Positions 33,456 to 46,430 of a DNA stretch of 64,000 nucleotides are shown here, piece by piece. The stretch covers positions 15,400,856 to 15,464,855 of the forward strand of contig CM040117.1 in the NCBI GenBank assembly GCA_022559845.1, read 5' to 3'. Source of the DNA: Amorphophallus konjac. Its lineage: Eukaryota > Streptophyta > Magnoliopsida > Alismatales > Araceae. A program made the translations under genes and the position numbers. Numbering within the stretch: position 1 is the first letter of the stretch; every line of letters starts with the position of its first letter. The notes beneath the pieces were generated by a model. It was not told where the DNA came from. It saw only the letters and a program-made list of their open reading frames with translations, and ran no database searches.

Positions 33456-34740
33456 AGAACAAGAAGTTATTTGTTAGTATTTCGTCATGATTTGGCTTCC
33501 CAACAAAGAAGCGTCTCTTATCCTTGATCAGAAAATCATTCCTCTGTTGCTATTCCAACTTGTAAAGTAACCCTTCTTGTACTAAAAATCTGAAGATGTA
33601 CACACTACAGACGATTCTTTCAGGATGTGTAATAACAGCTCGTGTAACTCAGTACAGGAACAAAGGCTAGCCTTTGATTAAGGGCTTTCAGTATTGCCTT
33701 TATGGTGATTGAAATATTTTAATGGAAGCTTTTTCAGCCTTCAGGTTCTTGGAAATGATTTAATAGCCGACTACGCTTTTGGTTAGGGTGAATTGCATAA
33801 CCTCTTTCTATCCAACAAACAATGCATTTAAGCATGTGAAACAATGCCATCAATGGTTGGGCTTCTCACTAGAATAAAGAGGTTATCCAGAAAGTATTCT
33901 CTCACCTTTCACAACCAACTTCTTACAAACTGGCCTTTCCGTCCACTCTACAGTAGTGCCATTCCTCAATATCAACAGGTTAGTCAAAACTGCCAGAAAG
34001 TTGTATTTGATCAGCTTCCCCGTTGTTGGGTGTTAAATGAAAGATGAACATTGCTTACCACCCTCAGTTTGATGGTCGGTCTAAGTATTAAATAGATGCC
34101 TTGAAACTTATCTGCCAAGTTTGTTGTGGCATAACTTTGCAAGATTCTGTATTTTATCTAGTATGAAAGGGGAATGGAAGCTCATGGAAGAGCAAGTGAT
34201 TTTTGGTGCCACGTTCCTGTGTTCTCCTACTCTCTATTTCTTCCAATTTTCTCCCTAATTCTTCCCCTGTTCATCTTTGTTCTTCCAAAATTTGTTACGA
34301 TGGAGATCTGAGGAACTATATTGCCAAATGGTTACAGTTTTAAGGGGCTATTTGATAACGGGGTGGGGTGACTTATTCGCGTCCCCGAGTGTGAATAAGT
34401 CACCCCACGCGAATAAGTCACCCCACCCCGGTTAGTGGTGGATGTGTGCGAGGAGAAAAGGTGGGACCCACATCTTTTCTCTCTCATCAGTGAGTTATCC
34501 CCCTCCCCTGTTCTTGTTTCAACCAGGCCCCGAAAGATTGGCATGCCAAAGGGCTATGTCACAATTGTGACTGAGGAATGGATCAAGGGCCATACCTGTA
34601 ACCCCCATCAGTTGTTCTTGATTCAACTCTTTACCAGAAGAAGATGTCAAACTCCATAGATAAAATTGTAGAATACGCCAAAGAATCTGCAGGACTACAT
34701 ATGATCGCACCAACAATTTTATCAGCAGCAGTTACCACCC
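33456..34740. other. 3' flank of the kinase-like gene
   Basis: No gene is supported. The first few hundred bases after the TGA probably hold the 3' UTR. A strong hairpin lies at 34359-34430 and is listed separately. Confidence 0.45.
34359..34430. repeat. Perfect 23-bp inverted repeat (hairpin)
   Basis: The arm 34359-34381 (CGGGGTGGGGTGACTTATTC and on to 34381) is the exact reverse complement of 34408-34430. The 26-base loop contains a third partial copy, GTGAATAAGTCACCCCA. It may be the end of a small transposon or an unstable short repeat. Confidence 0.85.
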
Positions 34741-34923
34741 ATGATTCACCTGACACTATGCGTACTTGGAAACATCAATGGAATTCAGCTTATTATTCTT
34801 TTGGACGGTGGAGGCACTCACAGTTTTGTGGACCCTTCGATTGTCACGAAATTGGGTATTCAAGTTCAACCATTAGGCAAACTTCCTGTTAGATTGGCAT
34901 CCAGTATTCAAACTGTCCCGTGA
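34741..34923 (+). pseudogene. Gypsy-type retropepsin fragment
   Basis: The frame encodes LGNINGIQLIILLDGGGTHSF followed by VDPSIVTKLGI. This is the aspartic protease region of Ty3-gypsy polyproteins, where the usual active site is LIDSGSTHSF; here the catalytic serine position is glycine. About 60 residues remain, with no reverse transcriptase next to it. Confidence 0.7.
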
Positions 34924-35188
34924 AGGGCCATGTGTTACTTCTCTATTACATAACTTGGGTGCGAGGCTTACCTTGTCAGCAAAAGCGGAATTCACACGTG
35001 CACATGCGGAGGAAACGGAGAAGGTTACTGGAGTCTCTCCAAGATCGAAGTCCATGCTCCAAGACCCAAGGGACGGTGGTGATGACCCTTTGGAGACGTA
35101 GCCGAGATGAGGTGCACGGCATCGTCGTGCTCAACGAATAGGGCATGGCTAACAACAAGGACGCAGCCTTCTTCTTCGTCTTATTCAT

Positions 35189-35690
35189 ATGGAAGAGTGG
35201 CTGAAACCCCCTAGGTCATTCCTTAAATTAAACATGGATGGTGCATATAAACGTAATATGGGGGATGCGGGAGGTGGCGTTGTTCTGCGAGACCACAATG
35301 GCGGCCTAGTTCTTGCCTTTTGCTCGAGCTTACACTGTGGATTCCAGGCGACGCGTACTGGTGTGCAGTGCTGGTATATGGATGGCTTTTGAGTCCATTC
35401 AAGTGGAATCCGATTCTGCTATACTGATTGATATTCTGGGAAGGCTCGTGGGCCTTGGAAGCTGCTTCTTATTATGCGAGATATTCTTCACTGCTCAGCT
35501 GCCATGGACATATCATTCCAGCGGATCTTTAGAGAAGCCAACCAAGTTGTCGATAGACTAGCTAATTTTGGTTGTCTTTCTCGTCTCCCTTCTTTTTGCA
35601 CTACTTGGGCAGCACTCCTCTTGATGTACGGGGTCCATTCAGATTATATAAATCTGGAGATTCCTTCATTCGAGCCTAGCCACTGAGATG
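35189..35690 (+). pseudogene. LINE-type RNase H domain fragment
   Basis: Two frames together cover an RVT_3-type RNase H: WLKPPRSFLKLNMDGAY, GDAGGGVVLRDHNGGLV, then after a frameshift near 35370 IQVESDSAILIDIL and, after another near 35500, FREANQVVDRLANFGC. This domain lies at the C-terminus of plant L1-like LINE polyproteins. The upstream endonuclease and reverse transcriptase are missing, so it is a truncated remnant. Confidence 0.75.
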
Positions 35691-35725
35691 CTCTTTTGTA
35701 CCATGTACATGTTTCTTTTCATTAT

Positions 35726-38700
35726 GGGTTTTTTTGCAAATAACCCCCCAAAATATGACGTATATGTAAAAAATCTTTTGCACTATACGTTTACGTGAAA
35801 AACCCCCTATCAAACATTGGTATTTCATCAAAACCCCTTCTATTTTGTTTGCCGTCTGTCCATATGGGAAGCCGCATTTTACACATCAATTAACCTTAAA
35901 TCTCACTTAGAAAATGACTTAGACACCCTTGTTAAATCTACAAATCCCTTCCCTCAATTGAAAATCCCTCTGCCTTCGGGTTGCATCTTTCTTCTTAGGT
36001 CACTTCGTTCGTTGTGTTTGCAATAGGGGCTGTGACTGTGAGAACCATCAGAAAAAGTGCTTCGTCTTCACGTTCTGTCCTTCCTCTCGCAAGACTTTTC
36101 ATGGCAACATCTTCGAACAGGTGTGCTCCCTCTTTATTAACAATGCCTTTTCCCTTTAAACTAATGTCCAAAATGTGGTGTTTTGTCACCTTCTAGCCAT
36201 TGTCGAGACCCACAGAGTGCAATGCTATGCACCTTCATCTTTGCTATACGACAAAGATGGGTTTATGGTTGTGGACTTAGTCCCCTAGATTGTTGGATGT
36301 TTCTTTTTAACCCGGGTTGTATTCGATGATGTGTAAAAGAATCTCAGTATACCAAATGGCTCCTAACTACATGCATTTGATAACTGCAAGGCACTAATAG
36401 AAGAGAATGTATTTAAATTGCATTTGACGTATGGAGGTCGATGGAGGCCCATTGCAAATACAAATAGATTAAAATATTGGCTTGGAAGGAAAACCACTCT
36501 CACAATTGATAGAGATGAAGTTTTCTTTATGGGGATGTGTGAGGCATTTTCTAAATATGTGAAATGGGGACCGACTGATACTTTATCTATTTGCTACAAA
36601 ATTAAGAGATCAAGTCCAAAGGTATATGTACCTGTATCAAATGATGAGTCCATGCTTGCAATGTTCGATGCACATCAGGTGGAAAAAGACAGATATATAT
36701 ATACATTGCTGTTGAAAAAAAAAGGCATGTTGTATCATCTACTCTACAGCCTCAATGTGACATTCGTAATGCACGAGCAAGTAATATTGGACCATCTAGA
36801 CGAATGGAGATGGTGGAAAATGAGGTTCCTAGTGCACGAGTAAGTAATAGTGGGCCATTGAATTCCAGGGTCAAAATGACTAGGCAGAGAGTTGCTATGG
36901 CAACTGCAGTCGGTGGGCATGCACAATCATGGGCCATTGGGGATGAGCCAAGTGATGAAGTTAAGGATTTTGTGGAGATTCATTACTCCAATGATGAGAA
37001 TAATCCACCTCGATTGCATGGTTCTTTAACTGAAGATCCCGTCTACATAGAAGATGTTGATAATGACATTTGCCCATCAAATTCAGATTCATATAATGCA
37101 TGTGATTCTTCGGATGACTTTGGTAGTAATTTTGAAGTGGAGGACTTTGATATTCTAGATGATATAGTTGCAGATTCAAATGACGAAGAATTGAAGGTTG
37201 GCCAAAGATTTCCCAATGTTTATACATTTCGTAAAGCATTACAACATTATGCCGTGGTGAAACTGTTTGCAGTAAGTTATATAAAGAATGAAAAGGTGAG
37301 AGTCACTGCTGAATGTAGTGCAGAGAATTGCAATTGGCGTATTCATGCATCAGTCCTTTATGATAAAGTTACATTTGAAATTAAGAATATCAATGGTAAT
37401 CACACATGTATAGCTATTGGCAAAGTGAATTCGAGGATGGCTACCTCAAAGTGGATTACTTCTAAGATCTTAGATACCTTGAGAGTAAATCCTAACAAAA
37501 AGGTATCTGAAATACGGGATGAGTTTAATCGGCGATACTCCCTTAGCTTAGATTACTATAAAGTTTGGCGTGCTAAGGAGATTGCATTGGACGTTCTTCA
37601 TGGTAAAGTTGAAGACTCATTTAAGCAAGTCTTAGACTTGAAACATGAACTGCTTAGTAGAAATTTAGGAAGTGTTGTGATGTTCCAAGAGGATGATGAG
37701 CATAGATTCAAACATTTCTTTGTATGTTTGGCAGCATGTAGTATGGGTTTTAAAGTGGGTTGTAGGCACCTACTTGGACTTGATGGGTGCCACTTAAAAG
37801 GAAAATATCAAGGTTGCCTTTTAGCTGCCACTGCTATTGATGGTAACTCTGGCTTATTTCCTGTGGCCTATGCTATAGTTGAATCAGAAAGTAGACAAAG
37901 TTGGCAATGGTTTCTAGAGTGCTTGAGCATTGCTATACATGACGTAAGTGACCTGACAATTCTCTCTGACAGGCTTAAGGGATTAGATGCAACGGTGTCC
38001 ATAATTTTTCCTAATGCAGAGCATAGATTGTGTGTTAGACACCTATACAAAATTTTTCAAAAAGAACATCCAGGTGCAGTCTTGAAATCATACTTATGGA
38101 AAGCAGCTAGAAGTTACTTGGACATCGATTTTATATCAATTATGAATGAAATTCAACTTTTGAGACCTGATGCACATGCATATTTACTTGGTGTCCAATC
38201 TCATCTTTGGATTAGACACCAATTTGGCATCAATGCAAAGTGCGACTACATCACAAATAACATATCAGAATCTTTTAATAGTTTTCTTGGAGATATCAGG
38301 TATAATTTCTTACGCAAACTAATGCCCTTTATTTGTTACTTTCAATGTGAACCAATTATTTAGATGATGTCTATTTCTTAATTGTGTTACAATCATATAC
38401 ATACAGGGGATTGCCTTATGTTGATCTTATTGACAGCATTCGTCAGAAAATTATGACCAAAATGGATGAGAGGAGGAGATATGCAAATAGATGGAAGGGA
38501 AATTTAGTGCCATGGGCATTTCGGTACTTTAGAGATATATCTAAGAAAGTTGGTCCATATGCAGTACATAGGGCCAATGATGTAGAGGTGGAGGTTGAAT
38601 TTGTTGGGGAAGGTTCACAATAAGGTTGGATCAAAAAACTTGTGAATGTAGGAAGTGGCAGGTCACTGGACTACCATGTGTGCATGCAACTGCTGTAATA

Positions 38701-40025
38701 CTTTATTTAAGGCTTCCCTATGAAGATTATATTGATGATGTTTACAAGGTACAAATGTATAAGGCAGCCTATCAATTTTCAGTGAGTCCCATGCCTGAGA
38801 AGAGTTTATGGATGAAAGTGCCAAGGACTAATGAAATACTTCCTCCAAAGTCACTTAGACCTAAGGGAAGACCAAAGAAGAAGAGGATTAGAGATCCAAA
38901 TGAGAGGAACCTTCAAGGGTATGCCAATGTCGTAGATGTGGGAAGCTAGGGCACAATGTAAGAACATGCAAGGAGCCTATTAACACTAATGTAGGAGATG
39001 GCCAAAATAGCCAATCAGAGTTGATCCAGTCACAATCCAACATTACTACGCAAGCTTCTTTATCATTGTCCTTGAATAGGGGTGGTAGATTTGGAGATCA
39101 AGAGCAATTAGAACTAAAAATGGCGGTAGCTCCGGAGGAAGGAAGTCATGGAGTAGAAAGTCGCCCAGGTCAATAATTTTTGTTAAATATTATAGTTTTT
39201 CACTTTTAAAGTCATTTATTGTAGCTGTAATTGTGTTTTTTTTTGTAGCATTATATGATCAAGGCATGTGCTCCAAGAATACAAGTTTTTGAACATCTCT
39301 TCTTGGACGAAGGTAAAAGAAATTTTATATGTACTTGTGACACACTTGCTTGCTGGATATATGATATTGTAACTCAGTAGATTGACTTCTTTATTATCTT
39401 TTGTCTTATAGGTTATATATGCGTGCTTGGAAAGAAGTGCCATCACTTTATCTTTTTTTTGAAGAGTTAAACATATTCAAAATCATTATCCCTATTTTTT
39501 GTGTGACGATCATTATTTCTATTTTTGAGGTGTTAGCCATTTTCTGAAGATCATAGTGAACTCTTAGTTTATCAACACCATACCATGAAAGACAATGGTG
39601 TTTGGTTTTTAGGATGTGTTATTTATAAGAGGTTAAGAATCTTAAGATTGATACCAATATTAACAATTCCTTTGGATATACTTTTCATTTTGTGTCAGCT
39701 TCATTTTTTACAATTTTTTTAATGTATGTTAATTTCCAACATATGTTCTCAATGAATATAAGTCATAATAAAAATGGCATGGAAGTCATTTGTAGTTAAC
39801 GTATGTTAACTCAATTGTATTACAGGTGAAAATTTTAAAGTGTTTGAAAGATTAGGGGATTTTTCACATATACGAATAATGCAAGGGGTTTCTTACATAT
39901 ACACCCTATTTTAAGGGGTTCCTTGAAAAACTCTTGAATGATTAAGGGGGTTTTCACATATATGTATAGTGCAAGGGGTTATATATATATGAACCATAAT
40001 TTAGGGGGTTATTTGCAAAAAACCC
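35726..40025 (+). mobile_element. Mutator (MuDR-family) transposon, 4.3 kb
   Basis: The ends are GGGTTTTTTTGCAAATAACCCC and, reversed, GGGTTTTTTGCAAATAACCCC, and the inverted similarity extends through GCACTATAC...GTGAAAAACCCCCT for about 100 bp. A 9-bp target duplication with one difference borders it: TTTCATTAT (35717-35725) and TTTCACTAT (40026-40034). At the right end, TIR-like blocks (GCAAGGGGTT...CACATATA) are repeated two or three times between 39840 and 40025. A MuDR-type transposase lies inside in the plus direction. Lesions in that gene make this copy non-autonomous now. Confidence 0.88.
36406..38990 (+). pseudogene. MuDR-type transposase (frameshifted)
   Basis: The N-terminal part (36406-36715) reads LTYGGRWRP and runs into a nine-A tract at about 36716, where the frame shifts to that of 36804-38299. 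The main part has the MuDR DNA-binding region (GQRFPNVYTFRKALQHYAV, CNWRIHAS), then the MULE catalytic domain with LDGCHLKGKYQG, LTILSDRLKGL and PNAEHRLCVRHLY. A 107-bp GT-AG intron (38300-38406) joins in frame to GLPYVDLIDSIRQKIM. A second frameshift near 38620 precedes a SWIM zinc finger, CECRKWQVTGLPCVHA, and a third near 38930 precedes a CCHC knuckle, CRRCGKLGHNVRTC. No ATG is seen in the first frame, so an upstream exon or a lost start is possible. Domain order is complete for the family. Confidence 0.85.
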
Positions 40026-40034
40026 TTTCACTAT

Positions 40035-41583
40035 TAATAAAATTCGATCTTTAGGTTTGGCCTCGGTGGAGCAGGTCTATGTCACTTCCATGAAGTGGTG
40101 TATACTTATATGAGAGACAGCTTAAGGATATTTATTGCAAAGCAAAATGCATGTGGAAGAGAGAAAGGGAGAGAGCAGCGGCTGCCTTTGGTTTTCCCAG
40201 GAGCCTTTTCTTCTCTTCCGAAACCTCGCCCCCTGCAACTCTTATATAGAGTTTGCATGAGAGAGGGGAGCACGATTCCCAATAGAAATTGGTCCCTTCC
40301 TTCTCTCTATTTCCTTCTCCAAGAAACCTTTCGTTAGTAGGATCAAAGGAGATAAGGAGGAGGGGAGCATCGACTATCTGCTCTGCATAGGAGCCAGCTG
40401 CTCTCTCCTCAACTAGTTGCCCTCGTAGACAAATCTAATGGGCTTGGCCCATTTGTCAACATATCCTCCTTACCCACTAAGGGAAATAATACATATCCTT
40501 TGTCTCAAAGCCCACTTCTATTTGTCATACGGGAAATGGAGTGTGTGATCTCTTAGAGATTTGTCGAACATCTAGATAGTGCTTCATTAAGTCATCACCT
40601 AACTAATAAAGCACTGAAACAATCTCGTAATATCTCATACAACTTAGTATCCCTTAACTTGACACTCTGAGTCTCTCATAGTAGGTAGTGTCAAATCCAA
40701 ATGTCATGTACTCATAATGCTATCACCACATTGGTGACCGAGCCTCCCAAAAAATGAGCAACAAAATATGGTGCGATAGTCAAATATCAAATGCCTTCCC
40801 TATCTCATGCCACTCCGATTTTTATCGACTATTTTCCTAGACATGTCCTGCTAGAATGTATCAACCATAGTCCTAAGGAACATCTAAATTAGGGACATCA
40901 AACCTATCTTTCTGACATAGTGCTCAGATTACTGGGGGTACCAATGGAATCACTTTGGTGTAATCCATGGCTCACACAATGATGAAGCAGAGATGCTTTC
41001 ATCATTTTCATAATCAGTCATATATAGCACATGCGGTATGATATGCACAATGTGATATTATTCCCTCGACATGTGCGCGTCACTCAAGAAACAAACACCA
41101 CATAGATCTTAGTTTAGCCATGCCCCACATAGCTAACCCAAGTCTCGAAGACTAGTCCCTCCCACTTAGTGTCTTATCGCAAATCTCACATCTAGCTTCC
41201 ACAACCTCCACATGATTACAAGTTTGTCCTCATGGTCGATCTAAGCAGATCTCATCTTAGCCCAATTAACGTGGCATACCATTGATGTTTGGGATATTCC
41301 ACTGGCTCTCAAAAGTGTTAGGAATATCAAATGCCTCATCTTGCTCTCTATCGATAGCGTCAAGGTGAATTATCCATGTAAGAGAATCGATTCAAGCCCG
41401 GTGATACTCTAACGATGTGTAAACTAATCATTCCATCTGAACACATATTGGATAATAAGCAATGAATTCTATTGATTATCAACTAACAAATTGTATTATT
41501 ATAATTTACATAGACCCATGGACCCACATTTATGGAGCAGCTACCATACGACAAGTGGAGATATATGTCGGGGCACCACTACC
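40035..41583. other. Gene-free region, unclassified
   Basis: I see no coding region or recognisable element. Phrases such as GAGCCTCCCAAAAAATGAGC and a strongly CT-rich 40320-40400 could belong to an old LTR, but neither ends nor primer site are visible. Confidence 0.35.
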
Positions 41584-42928
41584 TGTAACGACCCAGGATC
41601 CGGATACCGGGAACTATTGATGCGGAACAGGTCTGAGTAGGCTACAACCTATAAGACCCGGTAGTTAACGAATCCTTATCGCTATCGAAACCCCGGGGTG
41701 CTCACACCACCGAGAGAGCAAGAGAGAGGGGGAGACGTGCGTGGAGAGAAAGAGAGGGTGAAAGGGGAGAGAACTCCCTACGTGAAGGATAAAAAAAACC
41801 TTTGAATATATATATTTTTTGTTATAAAACCTTGAATTGTCATAAGGCATTAAAAGAAGTAAAATTGTATATATGCCCATCTAGCTTTTAAAAGCTTATA
41901 AAAATGGCTAACTCAATTGAACTAGGCCCATTAAGCCCATTAAAAGGCTCTAAATTCAGGATTGCAGGTGGTGACCTTGGCGAGCCTAGGGCGTGGGTAG
42001 AGTGGCGGTGTCGCCGTGGACACGAGCCGTGGAGCGTGGAGGCGGGGAATCCCAAGTGTGGGGTGTGGTTCCTTTGTGAAGAACGGCGAGGAATCATCGT
42101 TTTCATCGTAAACCAAGTGTGCACACGTGGTCAGGGGTGTGGACTGACACTGACGAGTGTGACCCTGACTAGTTCTTGACTTAGTTACCGTTACGTGTCT
42201 CACTTGCCGCGTTCCAGGCTAGTGGAGATACTCGAGATGCAGTATAAGTCGTCAGTGGACGCGTCTGATTTTCTTTCTGGTGGTCCTCTCTTTCTCCTAT
42301 CACTTGGAAATGATGGAAACGTTGAATTTTCATTCTATTTTTAGATTATGATTATCATGTTTAAGTATTCGTTTGAATATTAAATGGCCTATAAGTTAGC
42401 TGTCTTTAATTCTTCCTATATCTGTACAGCTTTATTTAACTGTTGTTTCATCATGCCATTGCATTGTTAATTACTTTTATAAGTTTAGCTGCGAGGTAGG
42501 GATCTGCTTGAACCCTACTGAGTCTATGTTGTGAGACTCACCCTTTCCTTTCCAGGTGAGCAGCAGCAGCAGTCCGCTAGTGGTTCTTGTGCTTTTGACG
42601 GTAGGTTGTAGGTGCTAGCAGTGGTCCGTCTGTCTGTCTTTCTTTCCCTTTTGACCGGGGTATGCCCCGTGTAGTTATTTCTTTTGACTTCTGTACAGTG
42701 TTTGGACTTGTAATGTATGGATCTAGACTATTTTATAAATATATCACTCTATTATTGTCAATTGCTTCCGCTTAAAATTACTATTTTATAATGCACGTGT
42801 AATTCCAGTTCATTATGCACCTCCTCAACCAATCTTCCCAACCCTTACGGGGCCTCATCAGCCTCTTGGGTGGCGTCTCCGAGTTCTTGGTATCGGTTTA
42901 TCGGTATCCGGATCTCCGGGTCGTTACA
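41584..42928 (+). mobile_element. Solo LTR, Ty3-gypsy type, 1.35 kb
   Basis: It opens with TGTAACGACCCAGGATCC and ends GGGTCGTTACA. The flanks CTACC (41579-41583) and CAACC (42929-42933) form a 5-bp target duplication with one difference. Blocks such as GTGCACACGTGGTCAGG, AAGTCGTCAGTGGACGC, CTACTGAGTCTATG and GGGGTATGCCCC match the solo LTR at 290-2736 in the same order. No internal domain is present. Confidence 0.8.
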
Positions 42929-42933
42929 CAACC

Positions 42934-44864
42934 TATGACCAACTCGAAGTGCGGCCAGCACTCGCACGCTAAAGGTGAGCCGGGCGGCTGGCCTCCGTAG
43001 CGTTCCTCAGGATAGAGACATCTCTCAAACAGAAACTCAAGCCCAGCGGCCGTCCCGGCTAGGGAAGCGTGGGATCGCAGCGGTTAGCGAACCACTGACG
43101 CCTAGAGTGAACTAGCTCGAGCTCGACGCTCGGCTGGGCCTATGGAACGGGTCCTCACTCTCAGATCTGTGGTGACATGTGACTGGATAGAGGTCCTATG
43201 CGCACAAGCACGGCACACAAGCGATTACTAGTAAAGTAGAAATAACAAAAGTAGGAGATGGAGATCATACCGCCATGACCAATGCGTGGGGAAGGACCCC
43301 GGCCGAATCCACCAGTCCCGGTACAATGCAATCGATCATACAACCACAAAGACGTCCACTTCTTGCAGGGAGATAATAGGCTACAACAGATAAATCTGGG
43401 ACTGTCGGATCGGGTTGACGGGCGGCATCCGATGGGGACGGGGAGGCGAGCCGCTGCTGGTCGGAGGCATCGGCTGACCGCGAGCGGGTGCCTACGCACT
43501 GGCGAGTACAGGGCTCCCACGGGTTGGCCCGACGTTGAAAAGTGATGCCATCGGCGGTGGTGCGAAGCTGACTCGCAGGAGGACATCCCGGCTGAAGGAC
43601 GCGTCCTGGTTCACAAAGGTGAAGCCGAGGGGCGCTCCTGGAAACAACCCCTGGTCTCTGGTTACAGGCCGCAGGTCCTGATTGGTGCGATCCAGCGAGA
43701 CGGGACGCCACGGTCAGACCCAATATCGGATCGGGGTGGTGGAACTCTTGCTGTGAAGAAGGCTGGAAGAGGTAGCTCCCCTCCAAATGTCTCGCCTGAT
43801 CTCAGAGTATGGAGGGAAGGAGGGAGTTCACAATCTGGATATCGTCCTCGGGTCGCACTGGTGCGGGCAGACGGTGCGGCCCCACGAAAATAGGCACCAC
43901 AATCAGATCCGATGGCAGATCGGGGTGGTCGACCACCCGTTGTGAAGAGGATAGGGCAAAGTACATCCCCTCTGAAGGTTAGACCCGATCTCGCAGCACA
44001 GAGGGAGGGAAGAGATTTGAAACCTGGAGATCATCCTCGGGTCGCACTGGCGTAGGACGGTGGTGCAGTCCCACGAGATTGAGCGCCATGAGCAGTCCCG
44101 ACGTCAGAATGACGCGAGACTGGACTCGTTGCGATGCTGTAAGGCAGGGCTACATCCCTAGCCAAGTTCAGACCCAGAAGATGACCATAGAGACATGGAC
44201 AAAATTTTCAAGCTACTGGTCGTTGTTGGTGGCGATGGAGGCGGCGACGGAGAGAGGGGATGGAGGGGAAGAGGAAGGGCAAGCCTCGGGCGTCGCACCC
44301 TTGGCGAGGGGAGTCGTACTCCGGGGAGATCCCGTCACAGGATCAAGGAGGAAGAAGAGAGCTTTGTCTCAAGCAAATTCTTTCATCAAATGATTCTTCA
44401 TTAGCCTTCAATAATAATCTCACAAGACAATATATAGGGTGGGTTGCTAAACCCTAACCTTAGGAGATGGGGGATACGAAGGGGGGGAAAGGGGCGTCCC
44501 TCCCTCTTTGACCCAAGGAGGAGGTGGGGGCTCAACCTTCCTTGATTCAAGGGATGGGGGCGGCCCTCCCTCTTTGACCCAAGGAGGAGGTGGGGGCGCA
44601 GCCTTCCTTAATTCAAGGGATGGGTGGCTCTTTCCACCCTTTGACCCAGTCCAAGCCCAATTATTCCAGCCCAATAATCCTCCACAAGAAAGAGGTCCAA
44701 TAAAAGAAAATAACCACCTAATTATCTACGCAGGGACTTATCCATGGCCCAACATGGCCTAAAAGTATAAAATAAATGCAAATAACTCTGACTAGGCCTC
44801 CACGTCCTCTCCGAGCCAAAGGGACGTCTGCATGCTCCTCGAACCCCGACGTGTGCTGCGTCGT
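42934..44864. other. Gene-free LTR-like debris with tandem duplications
   Basis: No gene is supported. A block beginning ATCGGGGTGGT at 43730 recurs at 43919 (period 189), and both copies contain CATCCTCGGGTCGCACTGG or a close variant. Read on the minus strand, 44470-44350 has TATATATTGTCTTGTGAGAT followed by a leader-like stretch, suggesting a reversed LTR promoter. Two 66-bp units with CCCTCCCTCTTTGACCC lie at 44499-44630. Confidence 0.45.
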
Positions 44865-45551
44865 GTGCCCTCACCAACTACCCGATACCATTCGAATCCT
44901 AACCCGCCACCCACGAGCCGGAGGGCTCGGAAGGGTTATTTGGAGTGTTGTGGTTATGCATTAGAATTCTAAATAATAGTGGGAAATAAATTTATAGAAT
45001 TACTCTAATATTTTGGAAGAAATAAAATTACATTTTATAACAATATAACAACTAAAGAGTCTACTCCACAAGTACAGTCAAAGAAAAGAAACGTACACTG
45101 CCTCGGGAAATACCCCGGCACTGGTGAGCTGGCAACTAAAAGTCTTCCGGCTGAGACGCATCATCCTGAGGAGAAACGCCGCACCTGAAAAAGCAGGGAG
45201 TGAGTTTCATCTCATTGACTCAGTAGGGGTCCCGTAGATCCTCACCACAACAAAAGCAGTAAACAATAACAACAGTAGCAGCCATAATAAAAATAACAAC
45301 GTAATAACGGCGGTTGGAACAAGAAGAATGGTAAATGGAGGGAACACGAAGCCTATATGCTACCCCGACTCTCACGGTTAGACGATCTGCCCTCGTAGAC
45401 GGAACCTCTAACAAGGCCACGTGGCCAAACATGGAACCTCCACCCTCGGGAGAACCTCTGAACACCAGTAACCCTCGATCTTGAGCTAGGACCAGCGAAA
45501 GAACCATGCCCTACACATAGGGCAACACCAGCCCGTCTGCCAGAAGGGCCA
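44865..45551 (-). mobile_element. Reversed fragment of a gypsy-type LTR
   Basis: On the minus strand it contains CCGGCTCGTGGGTGGCGGG, ACCCCTACTGAGTCAATGAG and CTTTTTCAGGTGCGGCG. These are the same landmarks, in the same order, as the 3' halves of the two solo LTRs. It breaks off at 45552, where the copia array begins, so the array probably inserted into it. Confidence 0.6.
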
Positions 45552-46055
45552 TGTTGAACCCCCTCCTTAAGTGAATGTCTAAATATGATAGCTTTTGATG
45601 ATGACCAAACACTATATATATATATATATTATCTTTGAAGTGTTCTAGCATAAAGAGTCTTGAAAAGCTCAACATCCTATTGAGGTCTTGGAGCTAAGAA
45701 GGTTAAAGAACAACCTAAATGGGTAAGCCTTTAGAACTCAAATTGCAAGGCTACATCTAATTCACAAGTTATGTCTTTACAGGGCAAGGAACGTGCCTAA
45801 GTGCTTAAGGAACTCAAGGACGGTCGGTGAGATCAACTTCAACTTATTGGCCCTTGATCATGTGGTTTGAAGTTCATTATTTTTGATCTCAAGGGTTATA
45901 TTGGTTTGGGTCTTATCTAAGCTTAAATGAATTGGGTTTTCTTATTCTTGTCTAAGCAACATTCCCTTTGATGTTTAAAACCCAACTTGGAACCCCTTGG
46001 CTTGATACTTGGACTTAGATTGTTTCTTTTCTATTTGTTTGAAGTTCAGGGACAA

Positions 46056-46282
46056 GGGTCGACCCCAAGGGTCGACCCCTGATGGCATGTTTTTTAAACC
46101 CGACGGGTTCTTTCACCACACCTGCAAGGGTCGACCCCAAGGGTCGACCCATTCACGCGAGGGTCGACCCCTGATCGTGTTATTTAAACCCACACGGGAA
46201 ACCCCCGAGGGTCGACCCATTACTCCAGAACCCATCTAAATCCTGTAAAACCCTCACGAGGGTCGACCCCTAGGGTCGACCC
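46056..46282. promoter_or_regulatory. GGGTCGACCC palindrome cluster in LTR 1 U3
   Basis: Perfect copies start at 46056, 46069, 46128, 46141, 46161, 46209, 46260 and 46273. The last ends 139 bp before the TATA box. LTR 2 has seven perfect copies (55238-55462) and one decayed copy. The position upstream of the promoter matches the palindrome cluster of family 1. Confidence 0.8.
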
Positions 46283-46421
46283 TTTCAGGTTTGAAGCTGA
46301 GCCGTCATTTTGGACTTGCGTGCATATGCACCAAAAGTCTTTCCAATCAAGTCCAACATCCCTAAAACGTTCCAGGAATTGTGGATCTGGTCTATAGGGT
46401 GTCTTTGAACGACCGAAGCTC

Positions 46422-46430
46422 TTATATATA
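46422..46430 (+). promoter_or_regulatory. TATA box of copia family 2 LTR
   Basis: TTATATATA followed by an ACCCTA-containing leader. The same site is at about 55601-55609 in LTR 2. Confidence 0.65.

Noticed and set aside
46056..46282. Spaced short repeats resembling a CRISPR array
   Set aside because: Spacing is irregular, units are 10-bp palindromes inside a plant LTR, and the same spacers recur in LTR 2.
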